DNA of 64,000 nucleotides from NCBI GenBank assembly GCA_031841125.1, contig CM063114.1, positions 41,127,574-41,191,573 of the forward strand, written 5' to 3'. Position 1 is the first letter of the stretch. Every line of letters begins with the position of its first letter. The DNA is from Acanthococcus lagerstroemiae. Taxonomy: Eukaryota; Arthropoda; Insecta; Hemiptera; Eriococcidae. Position numbers and translations under genes: made by a program. Under the pieces are notes generated by a model, which was not told where the DNA came from, did no database searches, and was given only the letters and a program-made list of their open reading frames with translations. Of the stretch, positions 44,940-56,365 are shown piece after piece.

Positions 44940-47709
44940 ATTGGAGTCTTATGTTTGATTACTCCTCAATACAATATTAAATCATCATTTTTGGCAACTT
45001 AACGAGAAGATATGCAGTTTCAAAATATTGATCCAAGTTCGGTACTTCACCTTACATACATTCTCGTACTATGGCAGACTATCCTTAGCGATGTTGAAAT
45101 ATTGAATTTTGAAATCAAATATGTGACCCGTTTTTGGAGTACAAAACCCTTAGGTGAGCAATATCAGTTTCATATTTCTCGCAATTTTTGATAAGCAGTA
45201 CTATTTGCCCTTTTGAGATATAATTTCATAGATCGATTGCCACATAACGCCAGCAGAGATAGAGCCCTGTAATCATAAGTATGCGAAGCTACCAATCCTT
45301 AATTTTTTTGATGAGAAGCGAATGCGTTAATCGTGGTTGCCCGAAGAATGACCTGACGAGGGCAATTTAGCATACGTGCCTTTACACAGAAAACAAAGGC
45401 AGGTACAAAAGCCAATGTTATCATTGTTCATTTTCTGCTTTTTGGACTTTGATCTTTCTTCTTCCAAAACCGGTCACGTATTTATAATAGACAGGGGCGG
45501 ATTCAGGAAGTAGTCCGTGAAGGGACAGTCCCGAATAAAGTAAGAATTGAATAGTTCTTACTCTATCTCTGTCCTCCTACGTACTTTGATCTATTCAGTG
45601 TTCTCAAGATGGTAACTAAGCGAGAAATTTTTGGAGTTGGAACGATTTGCGTTGTCAACAATTTTTCTAGTTATATTGAAATAATTTCCAAATTGTGCTA
45701 TCAAGTTTCTTCAACTTGACGGAATCTCAATTAGAAGACCATTTTAGAAGAATTTTCATCATCCATCATGTGTATGTACCTAGTTGGGAGGGAGGGGGGA
45801 AGAGGGGACACACAATATTTATCATTGATTTCTCGTAATGATTTGGCATTTTGGACTTATTAACAGCAAGCTCAGTTTCAGTTATGTTTCCAAAATCATT
45901 GAGGGCATAATATTTACCGTTATCGTTTCTTAATTCGGCGTGGACCAAATTGATTTCGGTGGGAAAGGAAGGGAACTACAACGTTAGCAAAATACAGCAT
46001 TTCACTTTCACTTTTTTATTTTTTTGTTTTCCGTGATTAACTACAAATTATTGAAAATTGTCTCATGGAGCTGTTACGAGTTAGTTCAGTTACAAAATTC
46101 GCAATATGTGTACTGATAGGTTCCTTGCATGCGCGTGGTTCGTTTTGAGCACATATTTTCCCAAAACGCACCTAAAACTTCTAGCCAAGGGAATGGCACT
46201 TTCGCTTTGTTTACATATTTTGCCCCCAAATTTGATAAAATTGATTAAAATTACCGAATAATTTTGCGTTTTTTTCAAGTTGAACCGAAATTTTGGCAAT
46301 CGGTGGTGAAAAGTTGACTATTATTACTAATTTCAATTAGAAATAAAGTAAATCCGAAGTACATAATTCAAAATGTTGAGCTATTTACTAGTATACTCAA
46401 TTTTCAAATTGTACTAATTCGCGAGAGAATGTTCGAAATTATATGGAAGTTGCTTCATAAAAATGTAAATACTGTTTCCTACAAATTTTATTCTTATCAT
46501 TTTTCATGTAATTCCACTTACTTTCGAAAAATTTCGACATAAATGGAAAAATTCTTCAACTTCCCATTAGACTACATGTATTTCATTCTGGTTCTTTCTC
46601 CCAATATTGATAACACGCGTTCTGGTGACGTCATGTGTCACTGCCTTCTGATAAATTATGAACCGGCGAAATGTGATCCAGAGATGATGAGTAATTACCA
46701 AATACTAGGGTATTAGCGTTTCTGTCATATAAATTGCCCGAATATTTGTGTCAGCTGTCAATGAAAAATGAGAAACTAGGTAAATGGCTTCACTTTCACC
46801 TAACTATAATTTTTCCCAGGAAACGCTGACTAATTAGACCAGAGTTGTCTGTAGAAAACGATGATTCAAAATGACTACTTCCTGTCCCCGCCTTCGACAC
46901 GAGCGATAATACCTACGTCAACGGTTTTTCTTCCGAGCTTCACTGTTGATTCTGGTCTGTATGGGATTATCAGCGGTCATAGAATGAATCAGAAACAGAC
47001 TGTTTAGAGAGAGAGGAATTTGTCCTATCGATGATAATACACACAAGGTATATACACGTGACTCATCTGAATTATGTCATAGTATTGCTAGACCTCGAAT
47101 TTTATCCTTGTTGACGTATTGATGTTTACGCATAAGTGGTTTACATTCACTTCTTAAAATATACATCTATTTTTAAACAGAGTGTAATGTTAATTTCCTG
47201 TGCGCAAATATCAATGAGAATCAAGGGTATCGCCCGAGATTTGATTGTTGCACCATGTACTGGGTAACTGTCCGGATAAGGTGTTTCATTTTTCACGAGT
47301 TCATGATCATACTAGTGCCTGTCGCGCCTTGTGTTTCTTTGGTAAAATCATGCTCCTTTCTCCAGAGAGGATGAGAAACATCGAAATGAGGATAGAGGGA
47401 GGAACGAGTCATTCACTCGTTCCGTTCCTACAAATTTTGAGCTTCATTCCATTCTACTGAGAGTGCACATTGTAGTGGCTGCTGTCAGGTGGAACTTCTA
47501 TTCTACTGAGAATGCCCATTGCAGTGGCTGCTGTCAGGTGGAACTCAGTGGAAACAAAAAACGGGATACGGGGAGATTTGTGTTTTCATTATCAGTGACA
47601 CCCCTAATAAAAGTAAGGCGACGGTGGCGCACCATCATGATGTGCATTCGTAATTTCGTTCCTCCTTGTAGCTTCGCTCTTGTTCCTTCCTACCAAAAAG
47701 TAAGGCTCT
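44940..47709. other. 2.8-kb stretch without a recognised gene
   Basis: AT-rich sequence. Near the end a 42-bp phrase (ATTCTACTGAGAATGCCCATTGCAGTGGCTGCTGTCAGGTGGAACT type) occurs twice in direct orientation (47453-47488 and 47503-47542). Nothing else recognised. Confidence 0.45.
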
Positions 47710-47859
47710 GAGTTCCACACGGGTACGCTACGCCGTCATTTTGGTTCAGCTTTTTGAAAACTTTTAGAGCAAATAATACCACGTGACGCTGTGTATTTAA
47801 TGCGTCGGTAACAACAAAACCTGAACCAAAATGGCAGCCTACCATACCTATGTGAAACT
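47710..47859. mobile_element. Short MITE of the GCCATTTTG-terminus family
   Basis: The left end AGTTCCACACGGGTACGCTA then TCATTTTGGTTCAG has an inverted partner (CTGAACCAAAATGGC…AGGTATG-type…GTGAAACT) ending at 47859. The ends resemble the inner THAP element at 25875-27087, so this may be a deletion derivative mobilised by the same transposase. Confidence 0.7.
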
Positions 47860-50277
47860 ATTTGGTCGCGTCTCGGCGATGGAGTGCTAGTGTATTTCAT
47901 CCTGTTTGTGTACTTCCACTTTTGGCCACCATTTGTAAAGTAGATGGCGCGCTATGTATTTCATCCTGTTTGAGTAGCTTCTGCATTTGTTCACCAGATG
48001 TCAGCCACTTTGCTGACGCGTCCCAATAAGGCCTTATTAAAGAAGGCGGCGTTCCTGGAATACTGCTCCAGCAATAAGTTTAGAATGATGGCGACTGTAC
48101 ATGTCTTTTACAATGTCTGTTAATACTGAACATTGATGTCCCAAAGTACAAGTTAAGAGAATTTGAAATCATGATCAGTGATAGCAGTGTAGCTAAAAAT
48201 GTGCAATCTGATTCTGTAAACCTGGTAGCAAAGCCTATAACTAATTCATTTCTCATTTTGCAATTACTTCAATCATATTTCATGAACAAGCATTTCACGT
48301 GTGAGATTAATTTGGACGAAGAATGATCTTGTTTCCCCTTCTCACGCTGCTGTCAATTGTTCCTAATCTGGTTTCGATTGGAATACAAAATCGAGACGTT
48401 AACGTTTCCGTAATTATGACTGATTCCTGAAATAAATTTGAATAGGTTACCAGGAACTACATATGTACTTTGATAAAAAATGAACAAAAAAAATGGTGCC
48501 TGGGTTCGTTATATACCTATGCTGCCCGATTGGTGATTATTTCCTGTTTTTGATCACTTTGTACCATGTGAACCGCTTTCATTCTACTCGAAACCTTATT
48601 TTACTGCGGGACTGAAGCGAAAACAGCAAATTGGTAAATCCAGGAAGTACTTCCGTTATACTACCTCACTATAGACGAGGGTTCTTTTTTTTTCTTCTTT
48701 TTTTTTTAAATCTTTATCCTCGATTTGGATTTCTATCAATTTCCTGGAAAAGTGAACTAATTGTGAGGTCGTACACCTGGCGACCCTATATACTTTACGA
48801 ACGTTATGTAAATTGGTAATTGAATTGTCCACCTGAAATGACGCCTAATTACGCGCGTGATCCGATTTCTGCATTTATTTAGGCTAGTTCTATAAATTTT
48901 ATTTGGTATTCGTACAGTCGTGATATTTTGGTGTTTGTGAAACAAAATTATTCAGTTCGACTCCAGGTAAGTGATGGTTTTCGAGGCACGTCGTCAATTT
49001 TCTCATCATATAACTTTTTTTTTTCATTTCATTTGTAAGGTGTCACGAATGATATTCACGAATATATTGATCTCACTCGTACATATGCTCATTATTGTAA
49101 TATCAGTATTCAGAAGTCGACTCTGCAACCACGACTAGACAACCGGGTTTATTCAACGTCGGATCTTGCGCTCGAACTGTTCTAAAAAAATCAATTTTCT
49201 AAATCAGTCGATTGTTGAGGCCTCGTTGTTCGTTGTGTCACGATTTGATATTTTCGTTCGCAGGCTGTGTGGAATAAGGTTGAGTCCATCATACATGTCG
49301 AGGAGTGGTACAGGCCACATGTAAATCAAATGTACATCGACTCGAACTGCATGTCATTTATCATTCAAGTCAATCTCTATAGTTTAATCTACTTTTTGAA
49401 TCGTGAAGCTCGATGCGTGCTTCCACGTCATACGTGTATGTGCGCTCTGAAATGGGTAATTTCGAGTCTTTCTAGAATTAAAAAAGATGATTTATTGTCG
49501 TGGCGATAGAAGTTCTGATAATTTTAATTTTTTAATCCGATTAAACGTGAATTTAAGAGCACGAGCGAAGTCGACTTAACGGTAGCTTGTGTTCGAAATT
49601 AATCATGATTTCGGTAAGATTGATGTAATTAGGAGTTTCTAGATTTTGTTGAAGTCATTTCAAGTCGGCGATTCAACTACCTATTTCACTTCTACTTCAT
49701 TTGTGATTTTATATTTAATATATGTTGTACGTTGTTATTAATAAGTATAGTGCATACAAGGTGTTCCGTAAGTAATGTTGACAACTTGCTGGTTCGTGTA
49801 TGGTTCATGTGCATGTGGAGGGAGGGGTGCTGATTCTTGATATGAATTCAGATTAACATAAGCAGGTGTACATTTATTAAGTCTCTTGCCCTGGTGCTGG
49901 TCGTTATTAGGAAAGTGTGAAATAAGAGCATATAATCGCAAGTGACTACAATATGCAGTTGTCAACTGGTAGTACATGATATTAAATGGGATATTGTTCA
50001 AATCCATTAAGACAGACTGGTAATCTGGTGACCTTGTCTGAAAACTTTGAAATTTATGTTACTTTTCAAGTGAATGATTTACTGCAGATTGTTGGATTGT
50101 GATTTCATTGTTGTGAAACATACAAATAACAGTATTGAGCATGAGAAAGGAAAATTCTCAGCTGTTCAGTGGTACTCTTTGAGCGAGTGATCGGTTCTAA
50201 ATTGTTTAATTCCGATTTCACTGTTATGAATCCCAATATACCTACATACATGCTAAAGGCGCTCCCTACAACTATGA
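47860..50277. other. 2.4-kb stretch without a recognised gene
   Basis: The word GTATTTCATCCTGTTTG is repeated at 47892 and 47956. Poly-T runs at 48684-48706 and 49017-49024. No exon with convincing splice sites and codon bias was found. Confidence 0.45.
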
Positions 50278-50466
50278 GTAAACGCAGCAGTGAATTTGAA
50301 AAAATTAAAATTTTAATGCTGGTTTTTAAGTGAAATATTGATAAAGTTATGGAACAACAGAAAAGTTTCCTAAGCTCGTGAATCACGTATGATGAATGAT
50401 CATTTGAGTCTGGTGAATGATTCACTGCAGATTGAGCAAGATAATCCTTAATCTAAATCATATTGT
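50278..50466 (+). repeat. Tandem-duplicated unit, copy A (continues at 51409-51460)
   Basis: TAAACGCAGCAGTGAATTTG … GTGAAATATTGATAAAG … TTCACTGCAGATTGAGCA … TCTAAATCATAT matches 51632-51990 in the same orientation. The unit is interrupted at 50466/51409 by a TIR element; the right part resumes with TTATGCGGATTAATGTGATT and CAAGTTATGAATGATAATTG. Confidence 0.8.
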
Positions 50467-51408
50467 GGCAGTTCCTATAAAAAGGGACAACTTTGTCGGT
50501 AAGAAAAAGACGAGGAAAACGGAAAAACTAATAAGTAAAATTTTTAGCAAAAAAGAATCCGATTTTAAGATTATTATGGATTCTTGTATGAAATTCGATG
50601 CTCTATCACATGAAGAAGATCGCAGCCTCCAGAAATTACTACATCTTCGACCATCGAACTTGTACGTATCTAGGAGATGAAAAAATTACCCGACCATCTT
50701 TAACAAATTCTAAATTTTTAAAAAGTTATCGTGCATTGAGTAATTTTTCATCTCCTAGATGCATACAGGTTCCCATCGTCACAATGGCTCCCAAACCATT
50801 AATTATTTACCTAGGGTTGGGTTGAAAAACGGTCTTTCTTGATCATTTAACAAAAAATGAAATTTTCCTAACTTTAACGTTTTCTAACGCCTTCAATTTT
50901 GAGAACAGGTAATACATCGTGCTAAGATTTTTTCCATCCAAGCCAGTACTACGAGCAGCCATAGTCAGATTATTTATTCCGTCAATTATCATGTCTTGTG
51001 TATCGTCTTGAAAATTGTGTTTTTTGTGATCTTTAAAATAGCGTAGCCCCTTCAATTTGCTCATAGGCAACTTTTCGTACTCAAATGCTCTAGTTTTATC
51101 GAGTACTACGCGTACCCAGCGGATTCTTGAACGAAGTCCGAACACCCTGTATAATAGTCTATGGAACAGTTTGATCTTTGACAAGAAAATGAACAAAATG
51201 TATTCAAAAACTTTGAACGAGTTTTTCTCAAAATCTTGTTTTTCGAAAATTGCGAGGTACCTTTCTTAATGGATGTGGAGAGATGAATATAGCACATAGG
51301 AAGCTGGAAAAGGTCTCATTTTGTCAGAAAATGAGTCTTTTATATTGACATGTGCCTAACTCAAAAATGATCTGACCGACAAAGTTGACCCTTTTTATAG
51401 AAACTGCC
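50467..51408. mobile_element. 942-bp TIR element with 34-bp TIRs and TTGT TSD
   Basis: Terminal inverted repeats of 34 bp begin GGCAGTTCCTATAAAAAGGG (left) and GGCAGTTTCTATAAAAAGGG (right, inverted), with two mismatches in total. They are bounded by TTGT (50463-50466 and 51409-51412). A paralogous empty site exists in copy B of the flanking duplication. Inside are short open frames on both strands (e.g. 50843-51196 minus, 117 codons, …SKLKGLRYFKDHKKHNF…) with no recognised family. The superfamily is not assigned; the 4-bp duplication would fit few families. Confidence 0.85.
50663..50765. repeat. 26-bp-arm hairpin inside the 942-bp element
   Basis: Left TACGTATCTAGGAGATGAAA… and right …TTTCATCTCCTAGATGCATA pair around a loop of about 50 bp. 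It could be a small inserted MITE. Confidence 0.75.
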
Positions 51409-51460
51409 TTGTGTTATGCGGATTAATGTGATTCAAGTTATGAATGATAATTGTACGAAT

Positions 51461-51623
51461 CAGTGGCGTAGCCAGACTTGGTATGAAGGGGGTGGGGGGG
51501 TCGTTTCACTTTTACAATATTACAGGTGTAATACTATTACGAGAATAAATTTTAATTTTTTCACCTTGTCGGCCGATGCCAAGGGGGTTCAGAACCCCCC
51601 CCCCCTCCATAGCTACGCCCCTG
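51461..51623. mobile_element. MITE with CAGTGGCGTAGCC terminus, 163 bp
   Basis: Ends CAGTGGCGTAGCCAG and AGCTACGCCCCTG are inverted; flanking GTACGAAT and GTACAGAT agree at 6 of 8. Internal G- and C-runs sit next to the ends. The same starting word occurs at 61001 (CAGTGGCGTAGTC), a possible second, truncated copy. Confidence 0.75.
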
Positions 51624-51631
51624 GTACAGAT

Positions 51632-51990
51632 AATGAGTAAATGCAGCAGTGAATTTGAGAAAAAAATTTAGTGCTGGGTTTTAAGTGAAATATTGATAGC
51701 ATGGTGTGGGGGGGGACGTATGGCGATGCACGCATGCCAAGATGGCCCTATGACACCGCACCCCCGGCCCCGAAAACTACCCTTTCGAGTATCGCATCTG
51801 TGTTCGGAGGGAATATTGATAGCATATGGAACAAGAGAAAGGTTTCCTAAGCTCAAGAATTATGTATAATGATCATTTGAGTCAGGTGAATGAGTCACTG
51901 CAGATTGAGCATGAGATAATATCTAAATCATATACATATACATATGTGATATGCATGTTGATTTGACTCAAGTTATGAAGGATAATTGTG
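51632..51990 (+). repeat. Tandem-duplicated unit, copy B
   Basis: Counterpart of copy A, including the uninterrupted junction TCTAAATCATATACATATAC…GATTTGACTCAAGTTATGAA. It holds its own insertion at 51703-51811. Confidence 0.8.
51689..51825. mobile_element. ~110-bp insertion bounded by a 14-bp direct repeat
   Basis: AATATTGATAGCAT occurs at 51689-51702 and 51812-51825, around GC-rich sequence (51703-51811) that is absent from copy A. A 14-bp duplication without TIRs points to a retroposed or target-primed insertion of unknown source. Confidence 0.7.
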
Positions 51991-53377
51991 AGGATAAGTA
52001 TAGATGCAAGTGCAAGGCCAGTTGCATTTATTTCAAATTATCAAGAAGTGCCTATGTGTAAGGTAGTCTGGAAATATTTGGAACTGTCTTTCAAGAATAA
52101 GCAATGTTCATGGTGAAGAAAATTTGTTGGGCAATTATTCTAGTGCATTACTTGTCTTGGAAAAACACTCCTCTAATCTTGGTCAAAAATCAGTGAGTAA
52201 ACACTGACAATTGTAAGCCCGAAGCTAAAATTAATAAAAATGAAATGTTGAAGGTATCTATTGATCACCCAAGTTCTCCATAATGATCCTATATTGAAGA
52301 AAAATAACGTTCAGGCCCCAAATAAAAGGAAAAATTGTGGATTTTAGTGTGAAAGTTACTAACAAGTTATGAGTATTCGCTCATTGCATGAGGTTTTTTG
52401 CCTAACGGGATCGTGATATGAGATCAGGAAAAGTTTGTCCGATTTTCGATCTGAATGATCGTGATATTTGGCAGATATCTTGTTTCCCGGTGATCTAAAC
52501 ATATAAAATACAAAATCTGGTCTACAATATGAGATCACAAAAATGAACTAGCCAACAGCTACCAGTAAAAATACCGAAAGATGAGAGATAATAAGCTGAG
52601 AAACGCTCTGCACGTGAAATATATACGATACGTATTGGGATATAAACCTGTACTAGAGTGCGCTGCAAAATCACCTGTGTGGGTGTTGGCGGGGGAGGGG
52701 GGCTGGGTGATCAAAATCGATATTTCCCATCCTTTAACACGGGGAGCAAAGATCGGTCTAGCCTTATGCAGGTTCCATCTGTTAGTTTGTTTCGATAACT
52801 GTTTCAGTTCATGATCAATGTTACAGAACAATGATTTCAATAAGCATTTGCCCTCAAAGAACTCAAAATTTTTTCAAAATTTAAAATATCGAATCATCGT
52901 TTGTACATTTCTTATGGGAGCGAATTATTTGATCACCCCAAGTAGAAAGATTCTGAACTCGGCCGCCAAATGTCAGCTACTTTGAGTTTAAATTCCAATT
53001 GGGGAATCACATGTCGCTTAGCATAATTTGCTGTGCTACTCTCATGTCACTTTTGGTGCAGCTTGTCACAGTCACGAAGGGACGGTATCATTAACACAGC
53101 TATCTGTCAGCGTACTCGCTAATCGATGTATTGAATGTATCAAAAAAGGTTGGCTTGATGATAGGGCATTTAAAAGAAAGATTAATGGACCTCTTTCTGA
53201 CAGGAATAGAGTTTAAAAATCAACAATACAAAGCAAAAGGCATCATTGAAAAAATTCCTCGAAATTCGAGAAAAGAATCCTAAAGTCCCCATTTTTCGTT
53301 TCAGTAAATTGTGTGATAGTTGAGGTGGCTGTGCTCTGTAGAAGTGTTCAGAAGTGTATTCTTATTTCTGGGGGAAG
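51991..53377. other. Non-coding stretch
   Basis: No gene recognised. The minus-strand 80-codon frames near 52559-52840 lack family signatures. Confidence 0.4.
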
Positions 53378-53580
53378 TGGGGTCTGGTTGGCCGAGTGGA
53401 TAGCGCACTGGTCTCGGAATCCGGAGGTCACGTTACAACTCGCTATATTTCGACCTAGGCCTGTTTTTCGGCAAGAAGAGACGAGGGCTAAGACAGCTCT
53501 AACAGCCTCCTCGACGCATCTGAGGTAATGCTCGAAAGAGCGGATTCCAGGGCTACTGAGAGCAAAAATAAAATAAAATT
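53378..53580 (+). mobile_element. Full-length tRNA-derived SINE with A-rich tail
   Basis: The head has a near-perfect pol III A box TGGCCGAGTGG (53389-53399) in a tRNA-like context (GGTCTGGTTGGCCGAGTGGA); the B box is decayed (GTCACGTTACAACTC). The body (CTCGACGCATCTGAGGTAAT…GCGGATTCCAGGGCT) matches the copy at 61925. It ends in AAAATAAAATAAAAT. TGGGGGAA flanks both sides, a possible TSD. Confidence 0.85.
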
Positions 53581-55774
53581 TGTGGGGGAAAGGAGGTTGC
53601 ATGTTACCAACTATAAAAAGTAATGCGGATACGAGACATATGTCCACTAGAACCTATCAATATTTAAATAATGAATAAGTGGCTTTTCTGAAGGGGAGTG
53701 GCATGTTACCAATTCCAAACAATGAACTGGGCACGAGACAAGTTTGTGCTAAGAGCCATCAATATTTAGGTAATTTCTTGTTACCGTAGATACTGATACA
53801 GAGAGTGGGGCTGGTCCATATTCCAGCAATACTGTTGAATACTGCTGATTGAGAGACCCTTAAAGATACAGCAAAGTTCAATACCCACAACAGCAAATGT
53901 TCTTCCAAGACAGGTTCAAATGACCTTACGAGTAATTTATTGTGATGAATTGTACACAAGTTTATTTTAAATTTATCACTGTCTTCGTTTTCTTCTTTCG
54001 AAGCTAGTCTGAAAGCTTCTAGTTAGTACCGATATGTGAATATGAGGTGTAATATTATTCTCTGTCTTCGTCTTCCTTCGAAATTATGCAAGGTAAAAAA
54101 AAAAAGAAGACTCAAGTTAGCAGGTTAGCATTTACGTAAACATGGGATTTGAAGTTGCATGTACCTTGTCTCCGTCTTCTTCGTCTTCGGTTACAAGGTC
54201 CAATTACTGGGTCTAGCAATTCCTCAACTTACTGGATATAGTTCAGATAGTTCAGTAACGAGGTTCGGATTCTTAGGCACTAGAAACTCAAAACAATGCC
54301 GCATAAAAACTGTCTAACAAGACCTAAATAGTCCATAAAAAGTCCCTACAAAAGAGAAATAGTCTCAAAAGAAGTAAAATAGTCCCAAAAAGTCCCTATA
54401 AGACTATGGCTGTATGGGTATCACATTAAGTCTTGGAAAACTGAACCTAATTCTTAATTTCGGTTCCTCCCAAACCATGTAATGTAACAAGTCAATTTTT
54501 TTTCAAGTGAAATGGATTTAAAAAAATTTTTGACTCAAAAAATTGAAAATAAACAAAATACTTTCGAAAATAGGATTTCTGTTCGACTTAGTCCCAAAAA
54601 GTCTCTAATAACATAGATTTTAGGCGAAAATTCAAATTTTTAAGGGAAAGTAGTTCAAAAAAGACCGTATCAAAGTTATCTCATGGGTTTCAGAATTTCC
54701 TGATTCGTCCAGAAAATCTGATTAGGTAAACCAAGTAGGTTAGGCTAGGGGAAAAAAAGGGTTTTCCCTAAAGATCTGTGCCCTGTTCATTATGACATAG
54801 CTGTCTTTCGATTTTCTAAATCAGTATTTGGTTCTTCCTCTCTTGAAGCCCGTAGTGTCAGAGGGTAGGGTAAATTAGACATTACTCTCCCTCTTCCCTC
54901 CCCTTGCAGAAAGAAGAAGACTGTTTTTTAGATTTTTGAGCTTGTAATTTGCAATTTTCATCCGAGTTGCCCCTCCTAGAAAAGTGTTTGCCTCTACCTC
55001 ATCTGAAAAAATGGCCATGTTACGGGCCTATGTCCCCGGTGTGAAAAACTAAACTAATGCAGTTATTAGAATGTGTGAATAGGTCAAGATAAAATGGCTA
55101 TATGTTCGATGAAAATGCGCGTGGGAAAACTGATGGTAAATTGGATGTTGTTAAGGTCCCTTTTCTGAATCCAGAAATATTCGATAATTTTTATTTATGC
55201 AGCTGGGTCAGTTGGCGACATTGTATATTAGTGGAAATGTGAAATAATGACAGTTTTTGTAGCGTGATTATGTTACATTGACCTATCTGCATACCTTATT
55301 TGAGTATTGCACATACCACTATTAGACTGTACAAGACCTCTAGAGAGTGTTGGAAATCGTCCAAATAATTGGGCATTTTGACTATAAACAGAACACTAAC
55401 ACAGTCACCCTATTACAAGCTGTCAATCTATCTTTAGTTCACTTAAAAATCCGCCAGGGGCGACTCTTGTCTTTGATTCATGAATATGGAGGGCTAAACG
55501 GCAAGAAGACCAACAGATGATTTGCAATAGAATTATTGAAATGGGTTTTTTCTTCCATTTAATAGAAATGAACAGGGGGAGAGGGGCTGTAGAGTAAGAA
55601 ACCCACCTCAATTCTACTGCAAATCATCGCTTTGTGGCAAGAAGTGGCCAAGTCACATTTCGGTTGGGATGGTATGTACTGGAGCGAATGCTTCGGCTTC
55701 CTAGATGTCGAGGTTAGAATAAGCCTGTATCAAAATTATGAAGACTCCCTCCCCGCACACAAAAGAAAAAGAAG
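53581..55774. other. Non-coding stretch with weak short repeats
   Basis: A short cluster of AGTCC/CAAAAAGTCCCTA units lies at 54310-54410 and again at 54585-54605, reminiscent of the intron A repeat but not the same. No gene is seen. Confidence 0.5.
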
Positions 55775-56365
55775 TGGGAATCCGTATTTCCCTTTTCAAA
55801 TATGGATTCAGGATTCGGATTCTTCGATTTGGATATAGACGCTATGGAAAGTAGAATTCCAATAGGTTTTGTGGAAAACAGAATCAAAGAATCCAGATTC
55901 TTCCGTTTTCTGATGAGAATTCAGAATTCGGATTCTTTGATTTGGATGTCGATGCTATGGAAAGTAGAATCCTAATAGGTTCTCTGGAAAATAGAATCCA
56001 ACAACCCAAATTCATCCATTTTCTGATATGGATTCACAATTCGGATTCTCCCATTTGGATGTGGATGCTATGGAAAGTAGAATCCCAATAGATTCTGTGG
56101 AAAATAGAATCCAACAACCCGAATTCTTTCGTTTTCTGATATGAATTCACAATTCAGATTCTCCAATTTGGATGTGGATGTTATGGAAAGTAGAATTCTT
56201 ATAAGTTCTGTGGAAAATAGAATCCAAGAATCCAAATCCTTCTGTTTTTAGATATAGACTCAGAATCCGGGTTCTCTGATTTGGATATGAATGCTATGGA
56301 AAGCATAATCGTAATAGGTTCTCTGGAAAATAGAATCCCGGAATCCAAATCCCCGGCCCCCAACA
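55775..56365. repeat. 113-bp tandem repeat, five copies
   Basis: The word TTTGGAT recurs at 55828, 55941, 56054, 56167 and 56280, exactly 113 bp apart each time. Units contain GCTATGGAAAGTAGAAT, TTCTGTGGAAAATAGAATCC and TCTGATATGGATTCA-like blocks. The first and last copies are partial. 113 is not a multiple of 3 and stops occur, so it is non-coding. Confidence 0.95.

Noticed and set aside
53378..53470. Possible functional tRNA gene
   Set aside because: The A box is good but the B box is decayed and the arms do not fold into a full cloverleaf; the body and A-rich tail show it is a SINE.
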